Of a DNA stretch of 64,000 nt, positions 45,451 through 58,445 are shown piece after piece. A program made the translations under genes and the position numbers. This stretch comes from Hemicentrotus pulcherrimus. Lineage: Eukaryota; Echinodermata; Echinoidea; Camarodonta; Strongylocentrotidae. How positions within the stretch are numbered: position 1 is the first letter of the stretch; each line of letters starts with the position of its first letter. The notes under the pieces were generated by a model. That model was not told where the DNA came from, did no database searches, and saw nothing but the letters and a program-made list of their open reading frames with translations. The DNA is taken from positions 236,439 through 300,438 of the forward strand of contig BEXV01000071.1 of the NCBI GenBank assembly GCA_003118195.1. Direction: 5' to 3'.

Positions 45451-45560
45451 AATGTTTCTATATACCATTGCTTTTATCTTTATTCTTCTAATCCAATCAC
45501 ACTCTCTCTTAACCCCCCCCCTCTCTCTCTCTCTCTCTCTCTTTCTTTCTCTCTCACACT
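45360..45560. repeat. CT-rich microsatellite
   Basis: Pyrimidine runs continuing from the tandem repeat, densest at 45395-45430 and 45520-45560. Confidence 0.85.
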
Positions 45561-48509
45561 CTTACTTTCCCTTCCCTCTCAATAGGAAACATGCACTTTA
45601 TGAGACAGATAAAATATTGAATGGCCTTGGGTGGGAAACAAGGGTATATCACTCGAGCTAATGAGCATTAAAAAAAATCTTCACGAGTCGGCATGTTTAT
45701 TAAAAAGCCCTAAGTTTCCATCTCATTTTTACGTGTCTTCATCAGTTCCCTCTCCTGGATAAACGTACTACTTTGTAATCCTGGCGATGAAAACGTTCTA
45801 GAGTGTACATACTTCCAGAATGTTAGTTACAATTGTTGATTGACGTGGCTTCCCCGCTAAGGTAAGGAGCACGTTTTATTGCAATCAAGTTCGATATTTT
45901 TCAATCATCTCGCAGATGCTAGGTACTAGGTAGCCAGCCATCAAATGTCACGTACCTTGTTTTCAGGAGTCTTTTGGGTTTCTCATCGCATAGTTATTAC
46001 AGTTACAAATGTAGGGAAGGGGTATTAATCAATGGTCAGAGCCCCCTCTTAAAGCCAGCGGGGCATATCTGAAGTAAAATATAAAAACAAAAGTTTTCAT
46101 TACCTAATCATCCTATTCTTTTTGAACAAAAGTGACTACCCCAAAGGCCCCTGAAAAAAAATCCGCAACACTCTTTCCTTATCAGAAAATATCATGAAGT
46201 ATGCCTAAAGAACCATCGATCCGCTTTTGGTCAATTATTATGCATCCTCCTATATCTTGAGCGTTTAAAAAAGGTGACATGAACTCAACTAGATATTACT
46301 GTATATAAATCAAGCGTGTAATCTTGGGAGACCGGTTGAAATACACCATAGACCTACTAAAAAGGGTGTAACATGAAACGTACCTAGAAAGAGGAAAAGA
46401 GACATACTTACGTTCAAAGAGAAATATAAAGAGGATAATAAATGAGAAGAAAAAATAAGATGGGGAGAGAGAGAGGGAGAGAGAGAGGGAGAAAGAGGGA
46501 GGGAGAAGGAGAAAGAGAGGGGGTTGGGCGGAGAATAGAACACGGCATTCTCATCAAAACACTCGAAGGCCTTTAATCTTTGACCTTCATACCTCCTATG
46601 AAATATTCATGACTCGATAAAAGCCTCGCTTCCTGATCGGCCAACCCCCTTCATCCTGTTTCCTGCCCCCTATGTTAACCCTACAAATTCACAAAATCCT
46701 CTCCGAATCATGGGGTCACATAATCGTGGCCAAACAATTCGGGGATAGTGTATTTCGATTTTTGACGCGTTGTTGGGACTTTGCTTCTTTCCTTTCCCAA
46801 GATGACTCGATTGATTCATTTAATAATTTAAAGCAGTGCAATCGCGCATCTTCTGCCTTATGGGAGACAGTTGGAGGAAGGAGAGGGACAAAGAGAGAGA
46901 GAGAACGTGGGGGAAAGAGAGGGAGAAAACCTTTGATTTATATAATCTTTATACACCACTTCTATCATCATCGATTGATAACTCCTCCGCCCCCTTTACA
47001 GTCACCTGTTATATTTCCTTTCTTTTTCTTGGAAAATTAAGAGTTAAATGTTAAAAAGGCCTATTCCTAATGGTTCCGGTCAGCCTAGCAAGTCAGAATT
47101 CTTGGTTAAAATGTGTTAGCCAGAATGCACTTCTGACGTCCGGGCTGACCTCTCACAAGACCCATAGGCTACTTATCTTTGTGTCAATCATGTTCTGCAT
47201 GCTTTGGAAAGATCTTAAAAAATCAATCACTCGAATTAGGTCCATCGATAAGATATATCTAAGTAATGAAAGCGTTCTCTCCACGGTCCGGCATTGTCCT
47301 GTCTCTTTACTTTTCATTGGAAACCCCCAGAAGTAGGGCGTGACTTTTAAAGATGTCAACTTTTTTCAACCAAATTAAGTCCACTAAATTTTCTTTTTCT
47401 TCATGGACTTGCATGCTACGGGCTAACCCGGAGTGCTGTGACGTTTGAGCGAACAGCTGCAAAAGTCTCCTTCGCGGGAAAATCAAATTACGCATTTTTT
47501 GGGACATGGACACTTTTTCCCGTTCCCTCTTTGACTCTTTCTGCCTCCTGACGTGGCAGGTAGAAGACGTCACCGGGTCCTAATTACAACCCAATAACCC
47601 CAGGTCATACAATTCACACTCGAGAACTGGGCAGTTTTCACGCTGTCAAGGGGTATTTCTGTTTCTGTGTAGAGACAAATTAGTATGAATTATAGCAAGA
47701 AGTCAACATACTTGTTGCGTAAAATAAACGCAGTGGCATTTTGACATTCAAATTAACTCTATTTCGAAGGCGAAACATAAATTGAACTAGGAGAAAAAAT
47801 AATGAAGAAGGAGGCCGTAAAAATAATATAAAAAAGGGAACATTAGTCGAAGAGGACTGATCAAACAAACCAAAATGTATTAGAAAATATTCAATGTATC
47901 ACATGCTGAAGAGAAACAACACAGTTGCGACAAAAACATAAATGGTCGCTTGCCTCGATCTTTTTCATTAAGTTCATTTATCGAACTTTAATTTGAAAAT
48001 CTTGGAGGATAAAAGAGAAAAACCTCATGTGTCTTGTGCTTCAGCTTACATTTTTCCTATAAAAAAAAACACACACAACACAATCATAAAAACGCAGACT
48101 ATAAAGACGAAGCCCCATGGCCCAAATTTAACCCCGTTCAAAAGGCATAAGTTATAAAGTTTCATAAGAATATGGGCCGTAGAGCATGAGCTAAATCACC
48201 ATCACAGTAGTCTGATAACCCACTATGTGTTTACTGTTTGCAAGTGATGCTATCCACATGATGTCATAAACATGTGACGTCGATCTCAAGATAAGAGACG
48301 AAAACCAGACTCGAGGGGTTTCAATACGTAAAGAAAATAATTGAACGCTTGAAAAATGGGTGAGATCTGCGTATTGATCTAATGTCAAAAGGGTTAAATT
48401 AATGGCAATAATGACAATCAAACGTGTCGAAGATTAATCAACTGCATGGGCAGTCCTTTTTAATGGCTTATGTCTTAAAGAATGAATTGGTCGTCTCCCC
48501 CCCCCCCCC
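45561..48509. other. Non-coding interval with CRE-like sites
   Basis: No gene recognised. A GA-rich run lies at about 46462-46522 and another at 46888-46926. TGACGT (47549-47554) and GACGTCA (47566-47572) form a close CRE-like pair in a less AT-rich stretch. A C13 run (48497-48509) abuts the following gap. Confidence 0.45.
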
Positions 48510-48650
48510 NNNNNNNNNNNNNNNNNNNNNNNNNNNNNNNNNNNNNNNNNNNNNNNNNNNNNNNNNNNNNNNNNNNNNNNNNNNNNNNNNNNNNNNNNNN
48601 NNNNNNNNNNNNNNNNNNNNNNNNNNNNNNNNNNNNNNNNNNNNNNNNNN
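48510..48650. other. Assembly gap (N run)
   Basis: 141 unspecified bases directly after a C13 homopolymer, which probably caused the break. Confidence 1.
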
Positions 48651-49758
48651 CAAAAAATAAAGTCTCAACAGTCTTCATTGACTCATAACAATTCGGCCTA
48701 CCATTCGATTGTACTTCCAACATATCCATCCGTATTCTATGACTGTGCATTTGACTTATTCCGTGTTTCACATGCCTCGCACCTTGATGGGTCAAACCAA
48801 AACAACACCTTGTTGCCTCGTTCCAGTATGTTTTCTGCCACCTCCGCTTCATATTGACATTCAAAACATCCAGAGGAGTTGGGACGCGAGCAATATAGCT
48901 AAGTTTAGCTTTCACCGACGGTCACTGATTATGAGGGTGGCTAACGTCACTATGGTACATGATAGTTCAGACCTTGGACATCATTCTACTAAACATGGTC
49001 GAGAAGAAAATATACACACAAATCGTTTAACATTTCAATAGTATTTATGTATTTATTTATCCAATAGTATTTATCAAACGCAGTTCAATAGTATTCCCCC
49101 CCCCCGTAACATGAGAGTAATTTTAATCGCCTCATTCTTTTAACTAAATGTAATGTTAAATGTTATTTTATATTATTGTGTTTAGTGGGGGCACGCTACA
49201 AGAGTCCTATCTCGCATCCCGGGGCAACGTGTCTGACATGGCTGGTTTTATAGCAACTACTCCGAAGGTTAGGAGACACGAACGAACGATAGTATTTATG
49301 AAAATAAGGTTTTAAAGTTAATGCATAGCGAATATTGATTGATTGATGATAATGCTAAGAAGATGAAAGCCAATGAAGACTTTGAAAGGGAAAAATGGGA
49401 GACTTAACTGGCTAATAAGTAATGAAGTATGCTTTCTCTCCTTTATAACGCGAGTAACGTCGCTATGGATTGATCTTCAATTCCCAAGCTACCGAATTCA
49501 CCGATTGTCACCTAATAAGTAAAACCACCCTGCCCCCTCTTTTTGGCATACTAAATATATAACAAAAACAATAACAACAACAATTTGATCATAATTGTGC
49601 ATTCTTTTTAATTGTTCCCCCTACTTTCACAAAACCCTGGAACTGCCTCTCTATCACAAGCTTAATTACAAAGGTTTGATGATGTATGGAAAAGAGAATC
49701 AATGAGATATAGGAAACGACTCGTTCAGATGACATGCGTTGTTCACGTTAAAATAAGC

Positions 49759-49762
<4 letters not shown>

Positions 49763-49791
<29 letters not shown>
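49763..49791. repeat. A29 homopolymer
   Basis: 29 consecutive A. No retroposed body was recognised beside it. Confidence 0.95.
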
Positions 49792-50359
49792 CGGCATAAA
49801 ATGTTGTTTTTACCTCTTTTCAACACACGCTCGCCCACATAATTATTACTGCTCTGAATCTGATATCGGGTCCTTATAAATAATTTCATGAATTCTTTTA
49901 TACTACCTGCAGCGGTACCCTTGGCCTTTTGCAGTTCTCGGGTTAATGAAATGTGAATATCGGTCAAGAAATGTGGAATGTAATAAACTGGATTTTATGT
50001 GTCAAATTCATAACAAACCGAATCACAAGTATTGAGATTTAAACAAATCCTTTTGCACGAAGCTTGGGGATCCCATTTCAATAAAGCATTATAATTAGAA
50101 CAACATATTCACACTTTTGTTCTAATTTTAATTTTAATGTTCTTTTTATGTTTAGAAACTGTGTCAATTTGGTTTAGGACTGAAGAGGGGTACGATTTAA
50201 TCATTATGTTATGAAAAAATTGGAAATTAAATATTCTGAATGGCATAACGAGGCCCAATTCCCCCTACGTTGACTTTATTAATGCTCATTTTATTTTTAA
50301 TTGAATATCAAACATCTTATCACAACTTACCAAAATTTAAGAGCAACAAATTTTGTTTG

Positions 50360-50535
50360 CTCTCCTTCTCTCTATTCTCCCTGGTTTTCTCTCTATCTCC
50401 CTGTGTCCCCTTCCCATCTCTCTACCCCCTCCTTATTTTCTTTTTCTTCTATCCCCTCTCTCCTCCAACTCTCTCTCTCTCTGTCTCTCTTTCTATATGT
50501 CTCTCTCTATATTCCTCCCTCTCTCTCCCTGGTGT
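50360..50535. repeat. CT-rich microsatellite
   Basis: Imperfect CTCTCT/TCCC runs. Confidence 0.85.
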
Positions 50536-51573
50536 CACCACCCGGTATAGGTGACTGCTTGTAATGAACTACGTAGAATTGGAAGACAATGTGAAATGAA
50601 CATCGGAGGAGCGAAGTCGATGATCTGAGCCAAACAAGGTGAAGTTCAATCTAGGCTGGTTCGTCCGCGTCACAACTTATTTGGACTGAAGATTAAAATT
50701 CTGTGCCCTTGCTTGAAGCAGCGTCCGTCAACCCTTTCCGGATTCCAGCCTTAACCACGTGTTTGGTCGGACATGACTTTTGTATCAGGAAGTCGGAGGC
50801 TCGGAGCCACCATGTATGACTTCTCACGGTCCCAACAGGAAATATCAAAGAGCTGCGAGACGGGAACCTTCTCCAGACCAGTCCGCTTTCCTTAAACCGC
50901 CCCTGAATTAATTCCTCCGCAAAAAAAACCTTGTCAGGGGTAGTTTTCCTAAAAATAAACAACGCAACCACTCTCAATAAAGCGATGTCTGCACAAACAA
51001 TCGAAATCTTGCCGTCTTAATTAAGTATTGGGTGTCAGCATTTGCAAATAGAACTCGAACATATTTGATTTTACGTCAGATAGGTCTTGCAATCAGTGAG
51101 CACCCGGGATTGTGTTACTGGCAATTTAAATACCGACGATCATTAAAATGGCGAGAACCTAAGGTTACGGAAGGAACATATCGCGTCAAGAAAACAAAGG
51201 AATTCAATTGGTGGCTATCCAAATTTCCCCCTCAAAAAGTTAGGCGAGTATTTGAAGTAAAGTTCAATTAAAATATTTCTTGTATAGTGTAATAATGATA
51301 ATTAACAAAAAAACAAAAGCAATGCTAAATTACATTCATTGAAAATAATACTCTTTTAATTTTGTAGGATATATTTATAACTCGGGACACGAAAACAATT
51401 TTGTCTCTCAAATGAATTTGCCAAGAATTGTCCGATGCTAGTTTGATGACTTCTACTCTATGCAACCCTAAAACTGACTTTCACGGAAAATTTATTTTCA
51501 ATTACATCTTCTACATAGTCTTTTTGGTAATCATTTGAGGATATTCTTATAGGAAGCAAAATTAGTGTATCGA

Positions 51574-51602
51574 GGGGGTGTTTTGGGTGTTCAAACACCC
51601 CC
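51574..51602. repeat. 10-bp perfect hairpin, GGGGGTGTTT
   Basis: GGGGGTGTTT (51574-51583) pairs with AAACACCCCC (51593-51602) over a 9-nt loop. A weaker AGGGTGT/ACACCCT pair follows. Possibly the end of an interspersed repeat. Confidence 0.7.
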
Positions 51603-51772
51603 TGGCAAACAGAGGGTGTTTTCGAATTTTAAAGACACCCTTTATCTTTGTTTTTTTCTATGGCCCCCTCCCCCCTGGCCAAAAAAAAAGAGAAAAAGTT
51701 AAAATTCTTTTTTTCCAAGTGTTCACCACCCCTCCGATGAGCCTTTGTGATCGTATTATTACAGACTTTCCT

Positions 51773-52390
51773 TATGCCTATGTCACAATTACTCTACGGC
51801 TAGGATACGGTGGCCGTACGCCACCCAAATCGAGAGATACTTGCGGCGGCAGAGAATTTGCGGTGGCCTCAGGGTCACCCTAAGGCGTATCCCTATCTTT
51901 ACAGGCAGTACGGGTCGCCGTGGGATTATAACGCGGTGTTATAACTGTTTTTATTTCTATCTTCGCCATAGCGGTAAGACACGCCGCAGCCATGCCGTAG
52001 AGCGGTTCCACGGCGACCGTACGTCGGCGTACGAAGACCTTGCCTTTCATATACTCCAGGGGTGAAGCGGTAGCATCATTAAGGCCGCACGGTCGCCGTA
52101 TGGTTCACCTTCGGCAGCATTGTGGGCACCTTGGAGTTACCTTGCATTTGATTTGTCAAAAACCTACGGCCGTCGCAGGGACGCCTTAAGACGGCCGTCA
52201 TCACTTAAAATGCCATACGGCAGCCGCAGATTTTCTATCTCCACAAATCAAAAATACGCCGTTCGGCTACCCTAGCATAATGTGACCGCTACCGTATGAC
52301 CGTGGGAATGATGCGGCGGCCCTATAATTGCTATTGGCCTAATGTATTTTAGACCGCACGGCCTCCGCGGCAAATGTGACCTAGGCATTA
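51773..52390. mobile_element. Candidate MITE, CpG-rich, with short inverted repeats throughout
   Basis: The left end TTATGCCTATGTCACAATT and the reverse complement of the right end, TAATGCCTAGGTCACATTT, agree at 16 of 19 positions. Inside, GC and CpG content are far above the flanks, with many short words such as CGGCCGT, GCCGTA and CCGTACG in both directions. A copy of the TCACATTATGC-type end lies inverted within it (near 52275), hinting at nested or composite structure. No coding capacity. Confidence 0.7.
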
Positions 52391-53182
52391 TCCACATCCC
52401 TCAAAAAAAAATCTCAGTTTGTTGAAGATTTGACTCCTTAGTATCTGAATAGTGTAATTATGCTTGATGATAATCAGTTACCCAACGTCGGTACATGCAG
52501 TCGTAATTCAACTTTTTATGAACCTTTCATTTGGGAAACAATTTCTCACTCGGTCGATGCCTTCCACGGTTAACGCCTTGCAGTCTAGGTCATATCAATT
52601 TCATATTTTCGTCTCGGCACTGTATTATTAATTGTTGGTTGGATGTAATCCAATGATTGTTTTCTCTATGTTTCGTGAAATATAAATTCTCTCTAAACAT
52701 AGCATAATTGTCTTCCATTTCCTCATCAATGATGTATAGGATCTGGTTGCATACACACTTTATCGTATATGTTTCGCTTGGGACACGATTCGTTTTTTAG
52801 ACGGCTGGAGATTAATTTTTAAAAGATGAATTTGAGTAGGACCTACGGGTCAGGCACGTGCATCGTGAATGTAACAGTTTATAAGTGATTCTAATTGGTT
52901 GATGATGTAAGCAGGAAAATTCCGTCTATGCCTCTTGGAAGGTAGTAGAATCGTTAAAGCTATTACAAACTGGCTGAAAGCACAACCTATCAACAACACT
53001 GTAGATATGGTACAAGGAACTACAAACACGTGTGGCATCCGTCTTACTCTTTTTAGGGGTTCGTATATGCTATAAGAGCCCTTTAAGGGCAATAATTCTT
53101 TTCCTGGGACATTGCTATAACACTGTTTGAATGCACATGTACATACAAATGAGAAAGCTCACGTGCCATTCTTCACAAATTC
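52391..53182. other. Non-coding, nothing recognised
   Basis: No exon or repeat seen between the two candidate MITEs. Confidence 0.55.
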
Positions 53183-53335
53183 CAGGGACCCATGTCACAA
53201 AGTCTTTTTTTCAATGACAAATGACAAAAAAACAGTGACAATCTGCTGATTACCAATCAGAAGCAAGGGTTTCACTAGCTCATAAAAGAAACTGTCATTT
53301 GTCACTGATGAAATGTTTGGTGAAATGGGGCCCAG
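53183..53335. mobile_element. Short MITE-like element with AATTC target duplication
   Basis: Starts CAGGGACCCATGTCAC; the reverse complement of its right end starts CTGGGCCCCATTTCACC. The arms remain similar for about 44 bp, ending in an exact TGACAAATGACA pair (53215-53226; complement at 53293-53304). AATTC flanks it on both sides (53078-equivalent position 53178-53182, and 53336-53340), a plausible 5-bp target duplication. 153 bp, non-coding. Confidence 0.65.
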
Positions 53336-55949
53336 AATTCAACCTTTTCTTTGATGAAACACTATCCAAATATCTCGAAATGAGATGTCACAGAGCGAGC
53401 AGGAAAATGCTCTTAAGTTTGATATTTAGAAACGTCCATCCTTCTCCTCCTTTGATATTGTAGTGACTTAAGCAGGAATTTTGTTTGTTTGTTTTTAAGT
53501 TATATATTATCCAACATTCCGGTATCCTTTCTTTTCTGTATATAATGTTATTTGGTTATACTTTATATGTTTTTTATCCTTCATTTCTCTTTCTATATTT
53601 CTTTCCGTCGTATCTCTCCATAGCCATTTCCCTCACTAGCTTTCACTCCTCATTCGCATTTTTTATTTTGCTAGCCTACGTTTTTCTTTCATATTTCATA
53701 ATTATCAAACACATATTGTTTGGTCTTCTGTATGCCTCCACAGACGATTTTGTTAATGTTCCTGGAAACCACATATTGTTGCAATTGTATCATTTCTCGT
53801 CTACAATGCATGTTGAATGGTTGAACATGGAAACAATTTAATTGATACAACACACAAGGCAAAGGAAGACAAAAGGACGAAACTAGTCAATTTAGCATTC
53901 GTCCTTGGACATTATTCATGACAACAATCAACATATAGAGATATGGTCATAATCATCATCGATGTTTTACTTTTCCCAGTGATTCATTTTCATGTCCGAA
54001 AGTACGGTACCGCAATAAAAGACGAATCAAGTGGCTTTTTGCTTTAAGATAATGCATTGAAAGTGCAGGAGCGCCAGCAGCGATGTGATTCAAGGAACAT
54101 TATTACAGAAAAGTTCAATTAGCTTAGGTTTAAAAAAAAGAGATTCTGATTTAAACGAAATAAAGCGAAAGTTAGACAGACGAGTAGGAATTGAGGGAGA
54201 AAGTACGAATGTGTTGTGGGTGTGTTTGTGAGTGTGTGTTGTGTGTACTGTGTATGTGTGTGTATGTGTATGTATGCATGTGTGTGCGTATGTGTGTGTG
54301 TGTGTGTGTGTGTGATCTGTGTGAGATAGAGAGAGAGAGAGATGTGTGATACGGTAAACAAAGATTATCATGATGTCATGAGACAATATATAGGAACCGA
54401 TAATAAGATATGATTACCGAGATACAGAAGGAAAAAAATGAGGAATGGGCCTAAAAGGGACTACCCCCTCCAAATCTTTGAGCTATTTGTATTCAGCTCA
54501 GTTTCTTTATATTTGACAGTGTGTCACCAGGAATAATCCCTATCCAATCTATGACATCGCAACCTTTCCAAACGTTCAGAAACGTGATACTGAAACAGGA
54601 AGTGCATAAAAACCAGCTTCGGAATGGATAATGTGCTTAATGTGAATAATGTGTCCTCTTGATTTCTCCGATTTCTGCAATCGTATCGAATGACTGTTCA
54701 TGATCTTGAGAATCGCCTTGAGACAAACCCGAAGAAAGTGAGAGACAAAAAAAAAAGGAATCATAAGGTTCAAGGAATATGTTAAGTTCATTTTCAGCGT
54801 ATATAAGGAGAAGTCCAAATATAATAACAAGTTTATTCTTAATAAGATTTTCAACTTATAATAAACATGCTTTTCCAACATGTTTTAAATACCAGGCTTT
54901 ATCAGATCAAGCAACAGCTTTTGCATGCCAAATATTGCTAAATAAAAGAAACTTTGAACTGTTTGAAACAACTAAATCAAATAACTTGTCACCATAAGTT
55001 ATGATAGAACAATGCCGTGCATTCACAGGTGAGTGTCCTACACACTGTAAGCTACAGGCCAGTGAGTATTTTAAAAGTTGCACTACTCTGACATGCATAT
55101 TTTAATCAAAATGGCGACTCTCATGGGAGAATGACTAGCAAGAAAAGTGATTTTTTTTATGGAGAGCCTGTTTTCCTTGCTAAATAATCAAGTAGGAGTG
55201 ACCTCAAGATATTTAAAACTGACTAAAAATGATAAATAAAGCTTTATCTACTAAACTTTGTTGCGTGTTATTTCCTTTAAGCTGAAAGAGAAAACGAGGA
55301 ACATTGTATCGCAAAAACCTTTTTTAGAAGCGAAAGCTGTAATGTGTTCTAGTAAAAGTATGATGAAAGCAAACCCTACTTTGAGTCGTTTCCAATTTCA
55401 AGTGTTGTTTTGATACATATTATGCATTCATTCTTTCTTTAAAGAACATAGATAGAAGACTTACATTTGAACAACTATCCAATTCTAAAAGTTGAATATT
55501 TTTCATAAAAGGGGTGAGTCACTGGCAAACAATACCATGAAAGCAATTGAAGAAATTGATCTAGCGAAGGCCGTTTTTATTCATGATCAATACAAATGTT
55601 AGAACAGCGAAGTGGTTTCTCTTTTACAAGAGTTTTCCTCACTTAGAATATCTGAAACTCATTAAAAAGTAAAGGTAAGATGACAAATATTTAGATGCAT
55701 GTGCTAATGTTATCATTCATTTGTTTGTCACGACCTTTCTGTTTTGGGGTCATAGTTTCCTCGTTTTTGTTTTCTGATTTACTCCATGTATTGTTGCCAA
55801 GTACCACTTTCTCACTTATCTGAAATTACCAAGTCATATTCGAAAAGGAAAAAAAATGTCAGGGTAATAAGAATGCCCTTGATTACCAGAAAGGACATTA
55901 GTATTTCCCCTTCCAATGTTGAAACGCATAGATAGAACGAGTAAATTAT
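53336..55949. other. Non-coding interval with TG/GA microsatellite
   Basis: No coding exon. A TG-rich run with a GA end lies at about 54211-54350; frames across it are repeat artefacts. Confidence 0.55.
54211..54350. repeat. TG-rich compound microsatellite
   Basis: Imperfect GTGTGT runs, longest at about 54293-54314, followed by GAGAGA at about 54328-54342. Confidence 0.9.
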
Positions 55950-56011
55950 AGCCTGGCTGTAGAGTCGCTGCACGACAAGCAGTACATGGAAGGTTCAATT
56001 CCCGCTGGTTA
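55950..56011 (+). repeat. tRNA-like fragment, probable SINE head
   Basis: TGGCTGTAGAGTCG (from 55954) resembles box A and GGTTCAATTCC (55992-56002) fits box B, at tRNA-like spacing. No full cloverleaf and no Pol III terminator immediately after, so a decayed SINE or tRNA pseudogene. Confidence 0.45.
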
Positions 56012-57589
56012 ACAAGACCTTTTCTGTCTTGTTTTCGATTACACATCGAGCACGCGATCTTTATCTACTGGGTGCAAGCCCCGCCCCCCCCCCTCAAAAA
56101 AATATTCTTACACAAATCGAGTAGATTCTACTATACTAAAACGTAGACAAAGATATTTCGGTTAAATGTTTTTGCTTAAATTCAGATATCTTACTATTAT
56201 TTTTTTCTGTCTCAGTTTTTCGGTAGATAAAGATTTTAATTGGTATATCCCAACGGTTGCACCATCCATTTTGGGCCCCTCTGACTTGTCTTCCTCAATG
56301 TCGATTATTGAAATATAATATACGTTTATGTTATACATCTGTAATACAATTATTCTTCCATGTCTGTTTTGTGTAATGAATATACCATTAGGAAATCATT
56401 TCCGTGATATTGCTGTAGTAAAGCAGATCATTTTTATGCCATACATTTCAATATTTATGGAAAAAAAAATCACTTAAGACTCAGGTGAAACTGATCGCTA
56501 AGAAAAGGTCTATACAAAAAAGGCCATCAAACCTTTTAACGTGTTTAAACTTTATGTGAGAAGATACACAGGAAATCCATGTTTTATAAAGTTTAAGGTA
56601 GGACAATTATTAAGAAATTTAAGTTTTTCAAACATATACGTTAATATAAAATTGGCAGATACTTTCGACGGTGACGTGTTTTATTTATTTAGGGATTCCT
56701 CTTTCACCTACCATGCGAAAAAGAAAATCATGAAAATTCAGTTTTATCCTGAGTAACTTTTTCATCAGATCTATCCCAATTATTGTCGTTTAAACAAAAT
56801 GTTATGTTCTCTATAATAAAAAGAAATCCTCATCACAAGAGAAATTGCAGGGAAACTATTGTATCCATTGTGTATGTAGGAGTAAATGTTAAAATTATCT
56901 CTACATCACAATGACATTCCCTATTCGCAAAAATCTCCAGGCACTATTCCTAGCCATTATTGATCGTAAATTTCTCACTGATAATTTGATTTAATTTTAG
57001 TTTTTACCAATGTGTTTCTCGGATTTAACCAAGCAGCTTGGTTTTCAGATTTGATCACCCTTTAATGCTTGCTGACAATTCTTTCTCTGTAAAGCTGTGA
57101 ACAATTTTAAACGCGGCTTTGCATACTGTTTTGTGATAGTTTACCCTAAATTTAGATATACTGATGCAACATACTCCATCCGGCGTATTATTTTCTGTTA
57201 TTTTCGACTCAACATTGGCTGAAAATTCATGAAATTACATACCCGGCTTCCTAAAAGACCATATTACAAGTGGCATGCATATAAACTGTAACTTATCTAT
57301 CACAATATAAAGTAAGCTGTAAACCCTTGCAATAATACTCCAACATCTTACTTCATTGGGAATGTTGGTGAGGCCCTCTGGTTCGACTTAAAGACAGTGT
57401 CGAGTATTTGCCATGAAATTACATCGTGAAACAACTGTCTTGAACCAGACTGGAAAGATTGATAGTGCTATACATCAGATTTGATGTATAAACGGCAGGT
57501 TTTTAAATGCTTTTAATGAAGGGGAAAAAATCTCAATGTTTCTGACAACCACATGCAGTGCAACCATAAATAGGTCTATGTGACTTCCC
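56012..57589. other. Non-coding, nothing recognised
   Basis: AT-rich, no feature recognised. Confidence 0.55.
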
Positions 57590-58445
57590 TACAGGGAGTA
57601 ACTGCTTTTTAATAAGAAGGTGTAAATTTGCACCCCAAGGTTATGATTGTACTCCCTTTAAGAAGTGAAATTTGCACCCAATAGTGCTCAATTAACACCT
57701 TTTGGTTCCATTTTCATGAAAAATGGGTTCAAATTTACATCTGTGGGGTTGAATTTTATACCCTTTATGATAAATTCTACACCCTGTGGGAAGTAAATCT
57801 ACACCCTCCTAATGCGCAACATCAACCAATTGATCATCCCTCGAGCAATCAATCATCCATGCTTCGTAATCACCAAACAGCCTCTGATTCTTACCCTTTT
57901 GTCTACGTTTCACTGCTCTAAAGAAATTAGACAAGAATGTCGAGTTATATGTCGAAAGGCTTTAATTCTTACCTTATGGCTGGCTGGACGTACCGGTTCA
58001 AATGTAATGGAATTACCTAAATACACAATCCTGCCTTACCGAATATCTTCCCTTTACTTACACGTATGAGAAGACAATTAGGTAATAGTTAGTAAAACAA
58101 CACTTTTGCTAATTTCATGAAATTATCAAATACAACCTTTGGTACAACCCTTATTCTATGATAATTCCCATAACATGACTAAAATGTGTAAATTATTAGC
58201 ATAATTTTCCTTCATCCGGCAGTACCTATATCGACACGATTCGCCATTGCTGTAGCGCTTGCGCAAATGCACTGATCAATCAGAGCTCGTCTGACTAAAA
58301 TAGGGTGTAAAATTACATCCCTCAAATATACAACCTTGCGTATTTCCGTGTTTTACTCCCCAAACGGTGTAAAAAGTGGGCGCTCTATTTCTCCAATTTC
58401 GTTTTACTCCCCAAAAACACCTTTTATTTTTCTGTGTGTGGCCCG
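57590..58445. repeat. Candidate element with repeated GGTGTAAATTTRCACC-like words
   Basis: GGTGTAAATTTGCACC (57619-57634) is nearly self-complementary. Variants (GAAATTTGCACCC, TTCAAATTTACATC, TCTACACCC twice) recur to about 57810. After about 480 bp of other sequence, AGGGTGTAAAATTACATCCC and two copies of GTTTTACTCCCCAAA (inverse type) appear at 58300-58430. The reverse complement of the right edge (AAAGGTGTTTTTGGGGAGTA) resembles the left edge, as in a transposon with subterminal inverted repeats. Confidence 0.5.

Larger units (their letters stand above)
48651..51573. other. Non-coding interval
   Basis: No coding exon recognised. Contains an A29 run (49763-49791), a CT-rich region (50360-50535) and a GC-richer stretch (50590-50960) that could be regulatory. 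A 94-codon minus-strand frame there shows no recognisable domain. Confidence 0.45.

Noticed and set aside
46672..47040. 122-codon plus-strand frame
   Set aside because: The second half is a GA/CT low-complexity translation and the first half has no family resemblance, splice context or codon bias.
50693..50977. 94-codon minus-strand frame in a GC-richer stretch
   Set aside because: No domain recognised and no splice-consistent neighbours; the GC rise is more simply regulatory or repeat sequence.
54090..54386. His/Thr-rich minus-strand frame
   Set aside because: Translation of the TG microsatellite.
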